A stretch of 13,643 nt of DNA from NCBI GenBank assembly GCA_905236685.1, contig CAJOPD010000002.1:1-13643 (forward strand). Reading direction: 5' to 3'. Origin of the DNA: an uncultured Clostridia bacterium (GTDB lineage Bacteria; Bacillota; Clostridia; UBA1381). A program made the translations under genes and the position numbers. The notes beneath the pieces were generated by a model that worked only from the letters and a program-made list of their open reading frames with translations, made no database searches and had not been told where the DNA came from. Position 1 is the stretch's first letter. Each line of letters opens with the position of its first letter. This document shows, piece after piece, positions 1 through 7,447 of this stretch.

Positions 1-798
1 CAAAGGACAGCTATGCCTAACCAACATCGGCGAAACCCAGATTGAAAGCTTTTCACGCTTTTGGCAGTATCCAATAAGCTTTACCGAGTAACCGAGCTTT
101 GCCGCCGCCTCCACATCTTCTGCCGTGATTTTTGTTATTCCCTCGGTTCTAATATCCTTATAATTTACATATTCGCCCCACGCCAAAGATGCCAAAATTG
201 CAATTTTGCGGCAGGCATCGTGCCCTTCGATATCGGCAGACGGGTCACGCTCTGCATAGCCGTTATCCTGCGCCATTTTGAGTGCGTCCTTAAAGCTCAT
301 TCCTTCCTCAATCATCTCGGTCAGAATAAAGTTCGTTGTACCGTTCAAAATTCCCGCGATTTTCTTTATCGTATTCGCTTTAAGGCTTGAACATAGCGGT
401 TTTATGATAGGAATACCGCCGCCCACGCTTGCCTCAAAGAGATAGTTTACATTTTTATCCTTTGCGATTTTCAAAAGCTCGGGTCCGTGCGTTGCGACAA
501 GCTCTTTATTTGAAGTAACTACATTTTTGCCTGCCAAAAGCAATTCTTTTGTAAATTCATACGCAGGCTTTAATCCGCCCATAGCCTCAACTACACAGTA
601 GATTTCTTCATCATTTAAGATGTCGTTAAATTCCTTCGTGAAAAGCTGCTTTTCCGGGTGATTGGGAAAATCTCTTATATCAAGGATATACTTAATTTCA
701 ATGGGATTCATCGCCTCATATGCAAAATTGTCGGCTTTGATAATGTCATAAACTCCGCTTCCTACCGTGCCGTATCCCATAATCGCAATTTTAACCAT
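1..798 (-). CDS. hom: Homoserine dehydrogenase, N-terminal 266 residues (runs off the left edge)
   Basis: NAD(P)H-dependent reduction of aspartate semialdehyde to homoserine, the branch point towards threonine and methionine. The visible protein starts MVKIAIMGYGTVGSG, giving a Rossmann GxGxxG at residues 8-13. It then shows the family segments LNGTTNFILT, ERDPSADIEGHDACRK and the following ILA. By family knowledge the Asp and Lys of the DxxGxDxxxK pattern (about D194 and K198) are the catalytic pair. The last visible residues (SPMLVRHSCPL) lie near the end of the catalytic domain, so any C-terminal ACT domain would be outside the window. The ATG at 796-798 is preceded by a strong GGAGG about 7 bases upstream. 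The gene has its own promoter beside the ftsY stop. Read-through from ftsY is also possible, since no terminator separates them. Confidence 0.95.
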   Translation of the reverse strand, partial: MVKIAIMGYGTVGSGVYDIIKADNFAYEAMNPIEIKYILDIRDFPNHPEKQLFTKEFNDILNDEEIYCVVEAMGGLKPAYEFTKELLLAGKNVVTSNKELVATHGPELLKIAKDKNVNYLFEASVGGGIPIIKPLCSSLKANTIKKIAGILNGTTNFILTEMIEEGMSFKDALKMAQDNGYAERDPSADIEGHDACRKIAILASLAWGEYVNYKDIRTEGITKITAEDVEAAAKLGYSVKLIGYCQKREKLSIWVSPMLVRHSCPL

Positions 799-828
799 AG
801 TTTTCCTCCAAATCGTACATTAAAGGTT

Positions 829-857
829 ATTTTATCACAATATATGCCCTATGTCAA
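829..857 (-). promoter_or_regulatory. Sigma-A type promoter for hom
   Basis: On the minus strand, TTGACA (852-857) and TAAAAT (829-834) are separated by exactly 17 bp. The -35 is a perfect match and the -10 matches 5 of 6. A TG lies just upstream of the -10. Transcription would begin near 822, leaving a short leader with the GGAGG of hom. The -35 begins only a few bases after the ftsY stop codon (862-864). Confidence 0.75.
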
Positions 858-861
858 TGCG

Positions 862-1776
862 TTAAATGTCGGAAAATAGCGCTTTTGCAAAGCTTTCGGC
901 GTCAAATTCCTGCAAATCGTCTATTCTCTCGCCTACACCGATGAATTTTACGGGGATATTTTGCTCCTTTGATATGGAAATCACAATACCGCCCTTTGCG
1001 GTGCCGTCAATTTTTGTGAGGATTATTCCTGTAATATCAGCCGTTTCGGAAAAAAGTTTTGCCTGCGAAACGGCATTCTGCCCCGTTTCCGCGTCCAGCA
1101 CAATAAGCGTTTCCTTATCGGCGTCGGGGAGCTCCTTTTCGATAACTCTTGCTATCTTATTAAGCTCCGCCATAAGATTTGCTTTATTATGCAGTCTTCC
1201 CGCCGTGTCGCATATCAAAATGTCACAGCCTCTTGCCTTTGCCGCACGACAGGCGTCAAATATAACTGCCGCAGGGTCGGAATTCTCCTTGTTTTTGATA
1301 ATATCACAGCCTGCGCGGTCTGCCCATTCTTCCAGCTGTTCTATCGCTGCCGCACGGAAAGTATCCGCCGCCGCAAGCAAAACCTTTTTGCCCTGCGACT
1401 TATAAAAAGACGCCATTTTGCCTATACTGGTCGTCTTTCCTACGCCGTTTACGCCGATTACCAAAATTACCGAAGGCGTTGTTTCAAGGTGCATTTTTGT
1501 ATCCTTAGCCGTCAGAATTTCTGCAATTATTTCCTTTAATTCTTCCTTTATCTGCTCTTTATCTTCAATGCGTTTTGATTTAACGCGCGATTTTAAGGTT
1601 TCGGTCACATATTCCGCTGTTTCCGCACCCATATCCGACATAATGAGCGCCTCCAAAAGCTCCTCAAAAAAGTCTTCATCAATCTTTGTAAATGCGGAAA
1701 ACACGCTGTTTACCTTGCTCGACACCGACTCGCGCGTTTTCTCCAAACCGCTTTTTAACCGTTCAAAAAATGACAT
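862..1776 (-). CDS. ftsY: Signal recognition particle receptor FtsY (SRP GTPase)
   Basis: Membrane-associated GTPase that docks SRP-ribosome-nascent chain complexes at the Sec translocon. The 304-residue protein has the SRP54/FtsY order. A helical N domain spans about 1-90. The G domain has G1 GVNGVGKT (108-115), the DTFRAAA box (138-144), G3 DTAGR (190-194), G4 TKID (254-257), then a GG-containing closing loop and IGVGERIDDLQEF (279-291). It lacks the long acidic A domain of E. coli FtsY, as is normal in Firmicutes. The gene lies 37 bp behind smc and is probably cotranscribed with it. The ATG at 1774-1776 is the only in-frame start that fits, but the best Shine-Dalgarno (AAAGGAG) sits unusually far upstream, about 15 bases. 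The ylxM-ffh genes that often follow ftsY in Firmicutes are absent here; hom follows instead. Confidence 0.97.
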   Translation of the reverse strand: MSFFERLKSGLEKTRESVSSKVNSVFSAFTKIDEDFFEELLEALIMSDMGAETAEYVTETLKSRVKSKRIEDKEQIKEELKEIIAEILTAKDTKMHLETTPSVILVIGVNGVGKTTSIGKMASFYKSQGKKVLLAAADTFRAAAIEQLEEWADRAGCDIIKNKENSDPAAVIFDACRAAKARGCDILICDTAGRLHNKANLMAELNKIARVIEKELPDADKETLIVLDAETGQNAVSQAKLFSETADITGIILTKIDGTAKGGIVISISKEQNIPVKFIGVGERIDDLQEFDAESFAKALFSDI

Positions 1777-1813
1777 CTTTTTTACTGCTTGCTCCTTTCA
1801 TCAGGGCTTTTTA

Positions 1814-4800
1814 TTATTTTATAAGGCTTTCGTCAACCTCATCAATTTGGAGAGTAAGCATTTTCGTTACTCCCTTTTCCTGCATTGTCGCGCCGTAAAG
1901 CGTGTTTGCCGCCTCCATAGTACCGCGCCTGTGCGTAATTACGACAAACTGTGTATCATCAATATAGTTGTTAAGATATGTCGCAAATCTCCACACATTT
2001 ACATCGTCCAGCGCAGCGTCAATCTCGTCCAGAATACAAAACGGCGTCGGTTTTACGCGCAAAATTGCAAAAAGCAGTGCAATTGCTATAAACGACTTTT
2101 CACCGCCCGAATAGAGATTGATATTTTGAAGGCTCTTACCCGGCAGCTGCGCCTCAATCTCTATGCCGCTTTCCAAAACCTCATCGGGCTCGGAAAGATA
2201 CAGCCTTCCGTGTCCGCCGCCGAAAAGCTCGGAAAATACCTTTTGAAAGCTCTTATTGATTTCCTCAAACTGCTTTGCAAAATGCTCCTCCATAAGCTCC
2301 TGCATAGAACCTACAACCTTTACCAAATCAGCTTTTGCTCTCTCTAAGTCGCTCTTTTGAACAGACAAAAACTCAAACCGCTCCTTTACACTTTTATACT
2401 CCTCAATAGCGTCAAGATTTATGCTTCCGAGCGATTTTATCTTTGATTTAAGCTCCGCCGCACGCTCCTGCGCCGCCTTTTCGTCGGTTATCTCGGACTT
2501 CTTCTCATCAGCCGTTTCAAGCGTCAGTTCATAATCGTCCCAAAGGCGTGAAATTATGCTGTCCTGCTGTATGGTAAGCCTATCCTCCTTGCTCTCCATA
2601 CGGGAAAGCTCCTGCTGCAAAAGTATCAGCTTATCGGTCAGCTCCTTATTTTTTGTCTGCATATTTTTCAATTTTTCCAAGATTGCCGCCTTTTCTGCTT
2701 CAATTTCTCCAAGGCGCACCTTTATTTTTTCGGAAATCTTTAATGTTTCTTCAATTTTTGCCTGTTTTTCCTCAATTTCTGCCGAAAGGTCGGTGTTTTT
2801 ATGCTCGATTTCTTCTTTATCCGCCTTCTTTTTGACGATTTCCGCCTCATTTTCGGCTATGCTGTTTTTAAAGCTTTCTATATTTTGCTTTTCTGCAAAA
2901 ATTTCCTGCTCAAAGGCTTTCATACGGACAGTTTCGTCCATAATCGCCTGCGCTTTTTCGTCCTTTCTCCGTTGTATTCCGCTATATTTTTCGGTTAGCT
3001 TTTCTATTTCGGCGTTAATTCGGACTATCTCATTTTCGCCCGTTCTTACTGCGCTTATCAGTCCTGCTATTTCGTCCGATGAGTTTTTGAGTTCCTTTTC
3101 GATAGCCTCAATTTCATCTGCAAAGCTCTTTTCTCCCTCTTCGCTCACGACGCTTGCCAAAAGATGCTCATTGGAATTCTTCAAAATGAGTATATCATTT
3201 TCATACTCGCGCATAAGAGGGCGGAAATTTTCCAGCTGGACATTGACATTGTCGATATCCGCCTTTTTTGCCTCCAATTCCTTTTCCGCTTTTGCTGTTT
3301 CTCTGGAAAGCGCTGAAATATCGTCAGCGAGCGTTTTAATCTCGTTTGCGCGCGACAAAAAGCCGCTTGTTTTATTCACGCTGCCGCCGCTTATGGCACC
3401 GCCTGCGTTCAGTATATCCCCCAAAAGCGTCACGGTACGGAAACGGTAACCGTATTTTTTTGAAAGGCTGATACCGTTATCTATCGTGTCGGTAACAACC
3501 GTTCTTCCGAGCAGGCTCTCGACTATCGCACCATATTTTCTGTCCGATTTTACAAGGTCTGAGGCAACTCCGATGACGCCCTTTTCCGACTTTATGTCCT
3601 TTTCATTATCAAGTCTTTTTGCCGTGACCGACGAAATAGGCAAAAATGTTGCCCTTCCGAGCCTGTTTTCTCTTAAATAGGATATTGCCGCCTTTGCGTC
3701 CTCCTCGTTCTCAACCACGATATTTTGGAGTGCTCCGCCGAGCGCCGTTTCAATCGCCGTAACATATTCCTTATCAACCGAAATAAGCCCCGAAAGAGTG
3801 CCGTGGATTTTATGGCGGGAAAGCTCTTTTGCCTTGATTACCGCCTTAACGCTCCTTGCATACCCCTCATAATCATTTTCCATAGCCTCTAACATTCTCT
3901 TTTTTGAGGTTTTGGAATTCAAATCAAGCTGCTTTTCGGAAAGTGTTTTAAAAAGCTCGTCCTCCTCCGCAATCAAGCCGCCAAGCTTTTTCTCGCTCTC
4001 CTCAATTCTCTTTTTCATTTTGAGAAGCTTTTCTTCCGTCGCCGAAATTTTTTGCTCATTCTCCGCTATCTCTTTTTTGGTATTCTCACTACCGAGCGTC
4101 CTCGCGTCCCTCTCTGTTTCGACAGCAGTCCTTCGTTCAAGATATGCATTTCTCAGCTTTTCAAGTCCTTCAATCTGTGTTTTGCCTGACGAAACCTTGC
4201 CAGAGTATTCCATAACCTGCGCTTTTAAGGCGTCAATTTCATTTTTGCAAGCTTCAAGCTCACTGTAAACCGAGCTGTTATCCTCCTGCATTTTTGCAAA
4301 GTCGGACATAAGCTGACGGCTTTCCTCCTGCTTTTGCGCAATTCTCGCTTCGCTTTGCGAAATTTTTTCCGCAAGCTGTTCATTTTTATTTAAAACCGCC
4401 GATATTTCCTCATCAATGCGGATTTTCAGCTTTTTATTGTTTTCAATATTATTTTTAGCTATACTGATTTCATTTTCAATTTTGGAAATGCCGTTCTCAT
4501 TATCCAAAAGCGCATTATTTGTCTGTGCCTGTTCCTCATTCTTTTTTTCGCTTTCGGTGTAAAGGTCCGCCATTTTAAGCTCAAAGTCGTCAGCGCCGGA
4601 TTTTAAATCGCTTATTTCCGCCTCGACATTTTCCTTTTTTGCCAAGACCTCGGCAAGCTGTATTTTACCCTTTTGCGCCGTTAGCAAAATAAGCCCCACA
4701 TCAAGCCCTTTATACTCCTCATAAAGAACAAGATATTCCCGTGCCTTTTTGGACTGCCGCTCCAAAGGCTTTATCTGAGATTCGAGCTCCGCCGTAATAT

Positions 4801-5377
4801 CATTTATCCGCACAAGATTTTCGCTTACCGAGACGAGTTTTCGCTCCGCTTCTTCCTTCCTGTGCTTATATTTGGAAACGCCTGCCGCTCCCTCGAAAAA
4901 GCTGCGCCTATCCTCAGATTTGGTTGACAAAATCTGCGCGACATTACCCTGTCCTATCATAGAATAGCCGTCTTTTCCGAGACCTGTATCCATAAAAAGC
5001 TCTTGTATATCCTTTAATCTGCAAGCGGCACCGTTAATCTTATACGATGTTTCTCCCGAGCGGAAAACCCGTCTTGTAACCATAATCTCGTCATATTCAA
5101 TCGGAAAAATCCCCTCGCTGTTATCGAGCACCAGGCTTACCTCTGCAAAATTCAAAGGCTTTCGCGTCTGCGTTCCGTTAAAGATTACATCTTGCATATT
5201 GGAGCCGCGCAGAGATTTTGCGCTCATTTCGCCCATAACCCAGCGTACCGCATCGGAAATATTGCTCTTTCCGCTGCCGTTTGGTCCTACTATTCCCGTA
5301 ACTCCGCCTTCAAAATCGAGAACGGTCTTGTCTGCAAAGGACTTAAAGCCCTGCATTTCAATCCTTTTTAGATACAA
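1814..5377 (-). CDS. smc: Chromosome segregation ATPase SMC
   Basis: Core of the bacterial condensin (with ScpA/ScpB), which extrudes DNA loops and resolves sister chromosomes. The 1187-residue protein has the full SMC architecture. The N-terminal head carries Walker A GPNGSGKS (31-38), the arginine in SLRG (R57) and a Q-loop GQG (142-144). A long coiled coil follows, then a hinge at roughly 515-665 (HGTLSGLISVD to GGAISGG), a returning coiled coil, and the C-terminal head with signature YSGGEKS (from 1089), Walker B CILDE (D1117, E1118) and an H-loop ITHRR (H1149). The signature has Tyr where LSGGE is usual; the S-G-G-E core is intact. The start is TTG (5375-5377): the encoded N-terminus aligns with B. 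subtilis SMC at its Met, GGAAGGA lies 10 bases upstream, and a TGA is in frame just before it. It starts 6 bp after the upstream radical SAM stop. Confidence 0.98.
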   Translation of the reverse strand: MYLKRIEMQGFKSFADKTVLDFEGGVTGIVGPNGSGKSNISDAVRWVMGEMSAKSLRGSNMQDVIFNGTQTRKPLNFAEVSLVLDNSEGIFPIEYDEIMVTRRVFRSGETSYKINGAACRLKDIQELFMDTGLGKDGYSMIGQGNVAQILSTKSEDRRSFFEGAAGVSKYKHRKEEAERKLVSVSENLVRINDITAELESQIKPLERQSKKAREYLVLYEEYKGLDVGLILLTAQKGKIQLAEVLAKKENVEAEISDLKSGADDFELKMADLYTESEKKNEEQAQTNNALLDNENGISKIENEISIAKNNIENNKKLKIRIDEEISAVLNKNEQLAEKISQSEARIAQKQEESRQLMSDFAKMQEDNSSVYSELEACKNEIDALKAQVMEYSGKVSSGKTQIEGLEKLRNAYLERRTAVETERDARTLGSENTKKEIAENEQKISATEEKLLKMKKRIEESEKKLGGLIAEEDELFKTLSEKQLDLNSKTSKKRMLEAMENDYEGYARSVKAVIKAKELSRHKIHGTLSGLISVDKEYVTAIETALGGALQNIVVENEEDAKAAISYLRENRLGRATFLPISSVTAKRLDNEKDIKSEKGVIGVASDLVKSDRKYGAIVESLLGRTVVTDTIDNGISLSKKYGYRFRTVTLLGDILNAGGAISGGSVNKTSGFLSRANEIKTLADDISALSRETAKAEKELEAKKADIDNVNVQLENFRPLMREYENDILILKNSNEHLLASVVSEEGEKSFADEIEAIEKELKNSSDEIAGLISAVRTGENEIVRINAEIEKLTEKYSGIQRRKDEKAQAIMDETVRMKAFEQEIFAEKQNIESFKNSIAENEAEIVKKKADKEEIEHKNTDLSAEIEEKQAKIEETLKISEKIKVRLGEIEAEKAAILEKLKNMQTKNKELTDKLILLQQELSRMESKEDRLTIQQDSIISRLWDDYELTLETADEKKSEITDEKAAQERAAELKSKIKSLGSINLDAIEEYKSVKERFEFLSVQKSDLERAKADLVKVVGSMQELMEEHFAKQFEEINKSFQKVFSELFGGGHGRLYLSEPDEVLESGIEIEAQLPGKSLQNINLYSGGEKSFIAIALLFAILRVKPTPFCILDEIDAALDDVNVWRFATYLNNYIDDTQFVVITHRRGTMEAANTLYGATMQEKGVTKMLTLQIDEVDESLIK

Positions 5378-5383
5378 CTGTTT

Positions 5384-6388
5384 TCATTCCTTCCAAGCCG
5401 TTATTTCGCCCTTTTTAAGCGTTTTTGACGGCTTAATTTTTATCTCAAATCCGTATTTTTCTTTTATTCTTTTGGCGTTTTTTCTGCCGTTGCCGAGCGC
5501 CTTTGAAATCTCGCCGCAATTTACCGAAAACGCCCTTAAAGCGCTGTCTTTTTCCAGCATACTGCACATCTTATCAAAGTATATTTCGCCCTCGGCAAGC
5601 TCTCTTATTGCAGGGTGAAACGGACCTGCAACCAAGGCTCCCTGCGGTGAAATTTCGTCTGTTACAGCAAGCGCCACCCGTATAACATCTATGCCCTTTT
5701 CAGAAAATGCAGGCAGTATTTTTTTTAAAACGCCAACCGTTTCATCAACACTCCAAGCCCTGTATTCGCCCTTTTCATACATTTTTTGAAGGTATGTATC
5801 CTTTAACACAAGGGTTGGATATATTCGCACAAAATCAGGGTTAAGCGCGATAATTTCCTCTGCTGTTTTTAAAGATTTTTCTTCCGTGTCGCAAGGAAGT
5901 CCTATCATCATTTGAAGCCCCAGTTTAAAGGGGTATTTTTTTATAAGGCTTACCGCTTTTTTTACCGTTTCCTTAGTATGACCCCTTCCCGAAGCCACAA
6001 GCACCTCATCGTCCATTGACTGAACGCCAAGCTCAACCGTTTTTACTCCGTATTTTAGAAGCCTTTCCAAAATTCTGTCCGAAATATAATCGGGACGCGT
6101 TGAAAGGCGTATGCCGTCAGCCTTTTTGTCCTTTACAAATTCGTATGCCGCCTCCAAAAGCGCGGTTTGCTTTTCTTCGGAAATGCCTGTAAAGCTTCCC
6201 CCGAAAAATGCGATTTCCACCTTTTTTTCTCCTTCGGGGATTGTTTTTAAATAGTTTTCTACCGTTTCTCTAACCATTATCGGCGTTACCGATGTGTCTG
6301 CACCCGTTATATGCCTCTGGTTACAGAAAACGCATTGGAAGGGACAGCCCTCGTGGGCTACAAATATGGGTATATTATAGTATTTCAT
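5384..6388 (-). CDS. Radical SAM protein, Elp3-like without acetyltransferase domain
   Basis: A 334-residue radical SAM enzyme of unassigned reaction. The [4Fe-4S]-binding CxxxCxxC is C15, C19 and C22 (GCPFQCVFCNQ). Other family marks are FFGGSFTGI (61-69, the GGE-like SAM-binding strand), RLSTRPDYI (94-102) and ELGVQSMDD (119-127), all typical of the Elp3/MiaB-like radical SAM fold. Clostridial homologues are often labelled elongator protein 3, but the length leaves no room for the C-terminal GNAT acetyltransferase domain of Elp3, so tRNA wobble-uridine modification should not be assumed. The C-terminus is short and basic. The ATG overlaps the rnc stop by 4 nt (ATGA, 6385-6388) and has only a weak Shine-Dalgarno, so it is probably translated by coupling to rnc. 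It is followed 6 bp later by smc. Family assignment is firm; function is unknown. Confidence 0.9.
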   Translation of the reverse strand: MKYYNIPIFVAHEGCPFQCVFCNQRHITGADTSVTPIMVRETVENYLKTIPEGEKKVEIAFFGGSFTGISEEKQTALLEAAYEFVKDKKADGIRLSTRPDYISDRILERLLKYGVKTVELGVQSMDDEVLVASGRGHTKETVKKAVSLIKKYPFKLGLQMMIGLPCDTEEKSLKTAEEIIALNPDFVRIYPTLVLKDTYLQKMYEKGEYRAWSVDETVGVLKKILPAFSEKGIDVIRVALAVTDEISPQGALVAGPFHPAIRELAEGEIYFDKMCSMLEKDSALRAFSVNCGEISKALGNGRKNAKRIKEKYGFEIKIKPSKTLKKGEITAWKE

Positions 6389-7047
6389 AGTAATTCTATT
6401 GCATTTTTTGCGGCTGTCTGCTCTGCGTCCTTTTTACTTTGACCGCTGCCTTCGGCTATTTTTTTGCCGTCCACCATAACCGCCGCAACAAATTTTTTGT
6501 TATGGTCAGGTCCGCTCTCACCTACAAGCTGATATGTAACCCGACCTTTGCCGTTTTTCTGCGTTATTTCCTGAATTATTGTTTTATAGTCCTCCGACGG
6601 CTTTTCACCTGCGGCGCTTAGTTCGTCCTTCATAAGCGATAAGAGCCATTTTTTAGCTGTTTCAAAATCGGAATCCAAAAAAATTGCCGCTAAAAGCGCC
6701 TCAAAGGCATCAGATACTACCGACGGTCTGTTTCTGCCGCCGTTTTGCTTTTCGCCGTTACCCAGCTTTATATAATCTTGCAGACCTATCTTTTTTGCAA
6801 GCTCAAAAAGCCCCTTTTCACACACCAAAGAGGCTCTGATTTTGCTTAAATCTCCCTCGTTATCCTCGGAAAATCTCAAAAACAGATTTTCGCTTACGAT
6901 AAGGCTCAAAACAGAATCACCCAAAAATTCAAGTCTCTCGTTATCCGCCGTGTGATGCTCATTTGCATACGAGCTGTGTGTAAGCGCATTTTCAAGATAA
7001 CCGCGGTTTTTAAAGCTATATCCGATTTTTAGCTCAAAGTTCTCCAT
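6385..7047 (-). CDS. rnc: Ribonuclease III
   Basis: Double-strand-specific endoribonuclease that matures rRNA precursors and processes structured mRNAs, acting as a dimer with Mg2+. The 220-residue length is usual. The RNase III domain (about 1-145) carries the signature NERLEFLGDSVL (36-47), including E40 and D44, and the second acidic motif SDAFEALLAA (D113, E116). The double-stranded RNA-binding domain runs from about 153 (DYKTIIQE) to the C-terminus, with the closing KKDAEQTAAKNAI helix. The ATG at 7045-7047 has GGTGG 4 bases upstream and lies 11 bp after the acpP stop. The gene ends in an ATGA overlap with the radical SAM gene. Confidence 0.97.
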   Translation of the reverse strand: MENFELKIGYSFKNRGYLENALTHSSYANEHHTADNERLEFLGDSVLSLIVSENLFLRFSEDNEGDLSKIRASLVCEKGLFELAKKIGLQDYIKLGNGEKQNGGRNRPSVVSDAFEALLAAIFLDSDFETAKKWLLSLMKDELSAAGEKPSEDYKTIIQEITQKNGKGRVTYQLVGESGPDHNKKFVAAVMVDGKKIAEGSGQSKKDAEQTAAKNAIELL

Positions 7048-7058
7048 TATACCACCAA

Positions 7059-7295
7059 TCAGTCCAAATCAGTATGGCTTTTTATGTAGGCAACAACATC
7101 TCCTACCGTTTCAATTTCTTCTATATCTTCTTCGGGAACTTCCAGGTCAAATTCCGTTTCAAGCGCCATTATAAGATCAATGAGTTCAAGCGAGTCCGCG
7201 CCCAAATCTTCAAGAAAGTTGGAATCCATAGTTATCTCATCTTCACTTAAACCTAATTGTTCATTGATTATTTTTTTTACACTCTCAAATATCAT
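7059..7295 (-). CDS. acpP: Acyl carrier protein
   Basis: Small acidic carrier for acyl chains in type II fatty acid synthesis. The 78-residue protein has the universal DSLELIDL motif; Ser35 of G-A-D-S-L is the 4'-phosphopantetheine attachment site. The four-helix ACP length and strong acidity are typical. A clear GGAGG lies 8 bases before the ATG (7293-7295). It heads the acpP-rnc-radical SAM-smc-ftsY run. Unlike many Firmicutes, no plsX, fabD or fabG lies upstream; an iron-sulfur operon closed by its own terminator sits there instead. A single acpP beside rnc and smc suggests the primary fatty-acid ACP rather than a polyketide or peptide-synthetase carrier. Confidence 0.96.
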   Translation of the reverse strand: MIFESVKKIINEQLGLSEDEITMDSNFLEDLGADSLELIDLIMALETEFDLEVPEEDIEEIETVGDVVAYIKSHTDLD

Positions 7296-7320
7296 AAAAG
7301 TTTCCTCCGTTATTATAGCG

Positions 7321-7358
7321 TATTTTGGGCATAAAATTTTCCATTCACACCCAAAATA
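7321..7358. repeat. Perfect 9-bp inverted repeat upstream of acpP
   Basis: TATTTTGGG (7321-7329) and CCCAAAATA (7350-7358) are exact reverse complements separated by 20 bp. The upstream arm touches the -10 box and the expected start site of the acpP promoter, while the other lies in the leader region. Most of one arm would not be transcribed, so a DNA operator is likelier than an RNA hairpin. The arms do not match a fatty-acid regulator site that I recognise. Confidence 0.5.
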
Positions 7359-7386
7359 TTATATATTATTTTTTTACTTTTTGCAA
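7358..7386 (-). promoter_or_regulatory. acpP: Likely promoter for the acpP-rnc-smc-ftsY operon
   Basis: On the minus strand, TTGCAA (7381-7386; 4 of 6 to TTGACA) and a perfect TATAAT (7358-7363) are separated by 17 bp. Transcription would begin near 7351, giving a leader of about 55 nt before acpP. It lies just past the nifU terminator, which is the expected place. Confidence 0.65.
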
Positions 7387-7396
7387 CTGATTTACC

Positions 7397-7441
7397 AAAA
7401 AAACAGCCCGCCCGAAAAGTTTTTTTGAGGTTGGCTGTTTT
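7397..7441 (-). terminator. Intrinsic terminator of the nifS-nifU operon
   Basis: On the minus strand, starting 7 nt after the nifU stop, AAAACAGCC (7433-7441) pairs perfectly with GGCTGTTTT (7400-7408). The stem is followed by a run of seven U (7397-7403). The region between the arms can add a short CCT/GGG pairing. It separates nifU from the acpP operon. Confidence 0.85.
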
Positions 7442-7447
7442 ATATAT

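Noticed and set aside
1418..2347. A 309-codon plus-strand reading frame antisense to the ends of ftsY and smc
   Set aside because: It runs opposite two unambiguous conserved genes, crosses their junction, and encodes no recognisable motif or plausible ribosome site. The same applies to 866-1405 and other plus-strand frames here.
2556..3449. A 297-codon plus-strand reading frame rich in Ser and Phe inside smc
   Set aside because: Its Ser/Phe-rich composition is the mirror image of the Glu/Lys-rich coiled coil of SMC. It is a shadow frame, as are 3912-4268 and 5199-5618.
5384..6388. Naming the radical SAM gene as Elp3 tRNA-modifying acetyltransferase
   Set aside because: The protein ends after the radical SAM region; there is no space for the GNAT domain required for that activity.
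7312..7317. A second TATAAT on the minus strand close to acpP
   Set aside because: Transcription from it would begin inside the acpP ribosome site, and no -35 box lies at the right distance. The upstream box at 7358-7363 fits better.
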